From: Pseudomonadota bacterium
Lineage (GTDB): Bacteria; Pseudomonadota; Alphaproteobacteria; Paracaedibacterales; CAITNM01
Assembly (NCBI GenBank): GCA_018062345.1
Contig: JAGOSL010000005.1
Coordinates: 1 to 64,000, forward strand
Length of the DNA: 64,000 nt
Direction: 5' to 3'
A program made the translations under genes and the position numbers. How positions within the stretch are numbered: position 1 is the stretch's first letter; every line of letters starts with the position of its first letter. Positions 62,981 through 64,000 of this stretch are shown one piece after another. Below the pieces are notes generated by a model that saw only the letters and a program-made list of their open reading frames with translations, ran no database searches and was not told where the DNA came from.

Positions 62981-64000
62981 ATGGTCAATTTTAAGTTTTT
63001 GAAAAAGTTGAATTCAAGCCAAATAGCTTTACTTACTCTGGCTATTATAATTTGTTTTTTGTCGCTTTGGTTTGTTTCCTTGAGAGTTGGTAAGCCTATT
63101 GTGCGCTCAATTTGCATTGCTGCAATGAGCACGGAACGTCCTATTGATCGTGAACAACGAGTGCGAGTGATCGAAGCGCAAACGGTAAATCTTGGAACAG
63201 TTAGCAAACGTATCAATACGGTAGGGCATTTGCATGCAAATGCTATGGTGGTTGTCAAATCAGAAATTTCAGGTCGTATTGCTGAGCTATTATTTACAGA
63301 GGGTGGAAGTGTCAAAAAGGGTGATTTGATTATTCGTTTTGAGGATGCTGAACATAAGGCTGCTGTTCAGATTGCTGAGGGTGAATTAGAGCATGCTAAA
63401 TCTAGCTTTGAGCGTATTTCCAAACTGCATGAACAAAAAGCCGCAAGTAGTAAGCAGCTTGATGAAGAAAATGCAAGGCTAAAAATGGCAGAAGGTAAGC
63501 TTTTGCAAGCAAAAGCCAATTTAGAAAAAGCCAATATAAAGGCACCATTCGATGGAAATATAGGGATTATTAATATAAGTCCTGGGGCTTTTGTGCAGGC
63601 GGCTACTGAGCTTGTCACGATTGTTGACAACAAATCTGTCAAAGTAACTTTTAAGGTTCCAGAAAAAAACATTCATGATGTGGGGGCTGGTCAAGTTGTT
63701 GAGGTCAAAGTGAGTGCGTTTAAAGAGCAGGTATTTACAGGCACAATAGAAGCTGTTGACGCTAAAGTTGAGCAGGAAAGTCATAGTATTCAGGTAAAGG
63801 GAATAATCCCAAATCCTGATAATTTATTACGTGACGGTTTATTCGCAAACGTAAGCTTAATTGTTGGCGAAAAAGGCAATTCAATGACAGTTGATGAGTC
63901 ATCAGTAGATCGTATTGGAGAAATTGAGTATGTGTGGGTAGTAGAGCGAGGGCGAGCGGAAAAACGTCGTGTCTTGACTGGCGCGCGTGAAAATGGACAA
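62981..64000 (+). CDS. RND efflux periplasmic adaptor subunit (partial, runs off the window)
   Basis: The 5' part of a membrane fusion protein (AcrA/HlyD type) that links an RND pump to an outer-membrane channel. From the ATG at 62981 it reads 340 codons with no stop before the edge. An N-terminal membrane anchor (IALLTLAIIICFLSLWFVSL) is followed by the lipoyl-like hairpin start (VVVKSEISGRIAELLFTEGGSVKKGDLI), a coiled-coil hairpin (EGELEHAKSSFERISKLHEQ), the second lipoyl half (IKAPFDGNIG) and the beta-barrel region (PNPDNLLRDGLFANVSL). The pump gene should follow just outside. Substrate is unknown. Confidence 0.85.
   Translation, partial: MVNFKFLKKLNSSQIALLTLAIIICFLSLWFVSLRVGKPIVRSICIAAMSTERPIDREQRVRVIEAQTVNLGTVSKRINTVGHLHANAMVVVKSEISGRIAELLFTEGGSVKKGDLIIRFEDAEHKAAVQIAEGELEHAKSSFERISKLHEQKAASSKQLDEENARLKMAEGKLLQAKANLEKANIKAPFDGNIGIINISPGAFVQAATELVTIVDNKSVKVTFKVPEKNIHDVGAGQVVEVKVSAFKEQVFTGTIEAVDAKVEQESHSIQVKGIIPNPDNLLRDGLFANVSLIVGEKGNSMTVDESSVDRIGEIEYVWVVERGRAEKRRVLTGARENGQ

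Overview
The window is 64 kb of AT-rich, gene-dense bacterial chromosome coding on both strands. It looks alphaproteobacterial. The evidence is a MucR/Ros-type regulator beside a DivL-type pseudokinase (tyrosine at the phospho-acceptor position), a TIGR02300 FYDLN-acid protein, Cox15-type heme A synthase, UbiG/Coq7/polyprenyl diphosphate synthase for ubiquinone, cytochrome c maturation ABC parts, NADH dehydrogenase I subunits and CtrA-pathway context. The low GC, scattered operons (dcw, nuo and ccm genes split up) and several exported orphan proteins suggest an endosymbiotic or host-associated lineage such as Holosporales. That placement is inference from gene content, not a computed phylogeny.

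Layout. 0.2-8 kb: a CpoB/YbgF-like periplasmic protein (minus), then a plus-strand run rpmE, uvrD/pcrA, two tandem DUF6492-like proteins, mraY, znuC, znuB. 8-11.7 kb (minus): a signal-peptide-bearing ClpX-like AAA+ ATPase, then uvrC. 11.8-20.1 kb (plus): rsmH-ftsL-ftsI-murE, an exported DUF4139 protein, a DnaA/Hda-like ATPase and priA, mostly overlapping. 20.1-29.6 kb: a membrane-anchored dioxygenase-like protein, a disrupted small gene, xerC, an orphan GspE/PilB-like ATPase, map, rpsD, ybaB, dnaX, 4.5S SRP RNA, trkH and a PmtA-like methyltransferase. 29.6-37 kb: ccmA, an exported coiled-coil protein, a small secreted-peptide candidate, an FMN oxidoreductase, lysC, ubiG, divL. 37-41.7 kb: mucR, miaB, phoH, ybeY, corC and a frameshifted cyclic-nucleotide-binding gene. 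41.7-53 kb: ctaA, yggT, rbfA, a dicarboxylate symporter, kpsF, rnd, coq7, dsbB, yqaA, glmS, a polyprenyl diphosphate synthase, a TrmN6-like methyltransferase and a WecA-like transferase. 53-64 kb: nuoL-nuoM-nuoN, lpxK, ccmB, typA, a TIGR02300 protein, truA, tRNA-Lys and the 5' part of an RND efflux adaptor.

How the genes work together. The cell makes meso-DAP peptidoglycan (MurE with a DNPR motif, MraY, FtsI/FtsL), lipid A and Kdo (LpxK, KpsF) and probably an O-antigen-like glycan (WecA-like). It respires with complex I, ubiquinone and heme A oxidase, forms periplasmic disulfides (DsbB) and imports zinc (ZnuBC). DivL and MucR point to CtrA-type cell-cycle control.

The most unusual items are the exported ClpX-like unfoldase without zinc finger or ClpP-docking loop, the DivL-like pseudokinase next to mucR, the frameshifted cNMP-binding gene, the orphan GspE-like ATPase lacking its zinc module, and several exported proteins without recognised function. 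I see no CRISPR array, rRNA operon, insertion sequence or prophage.
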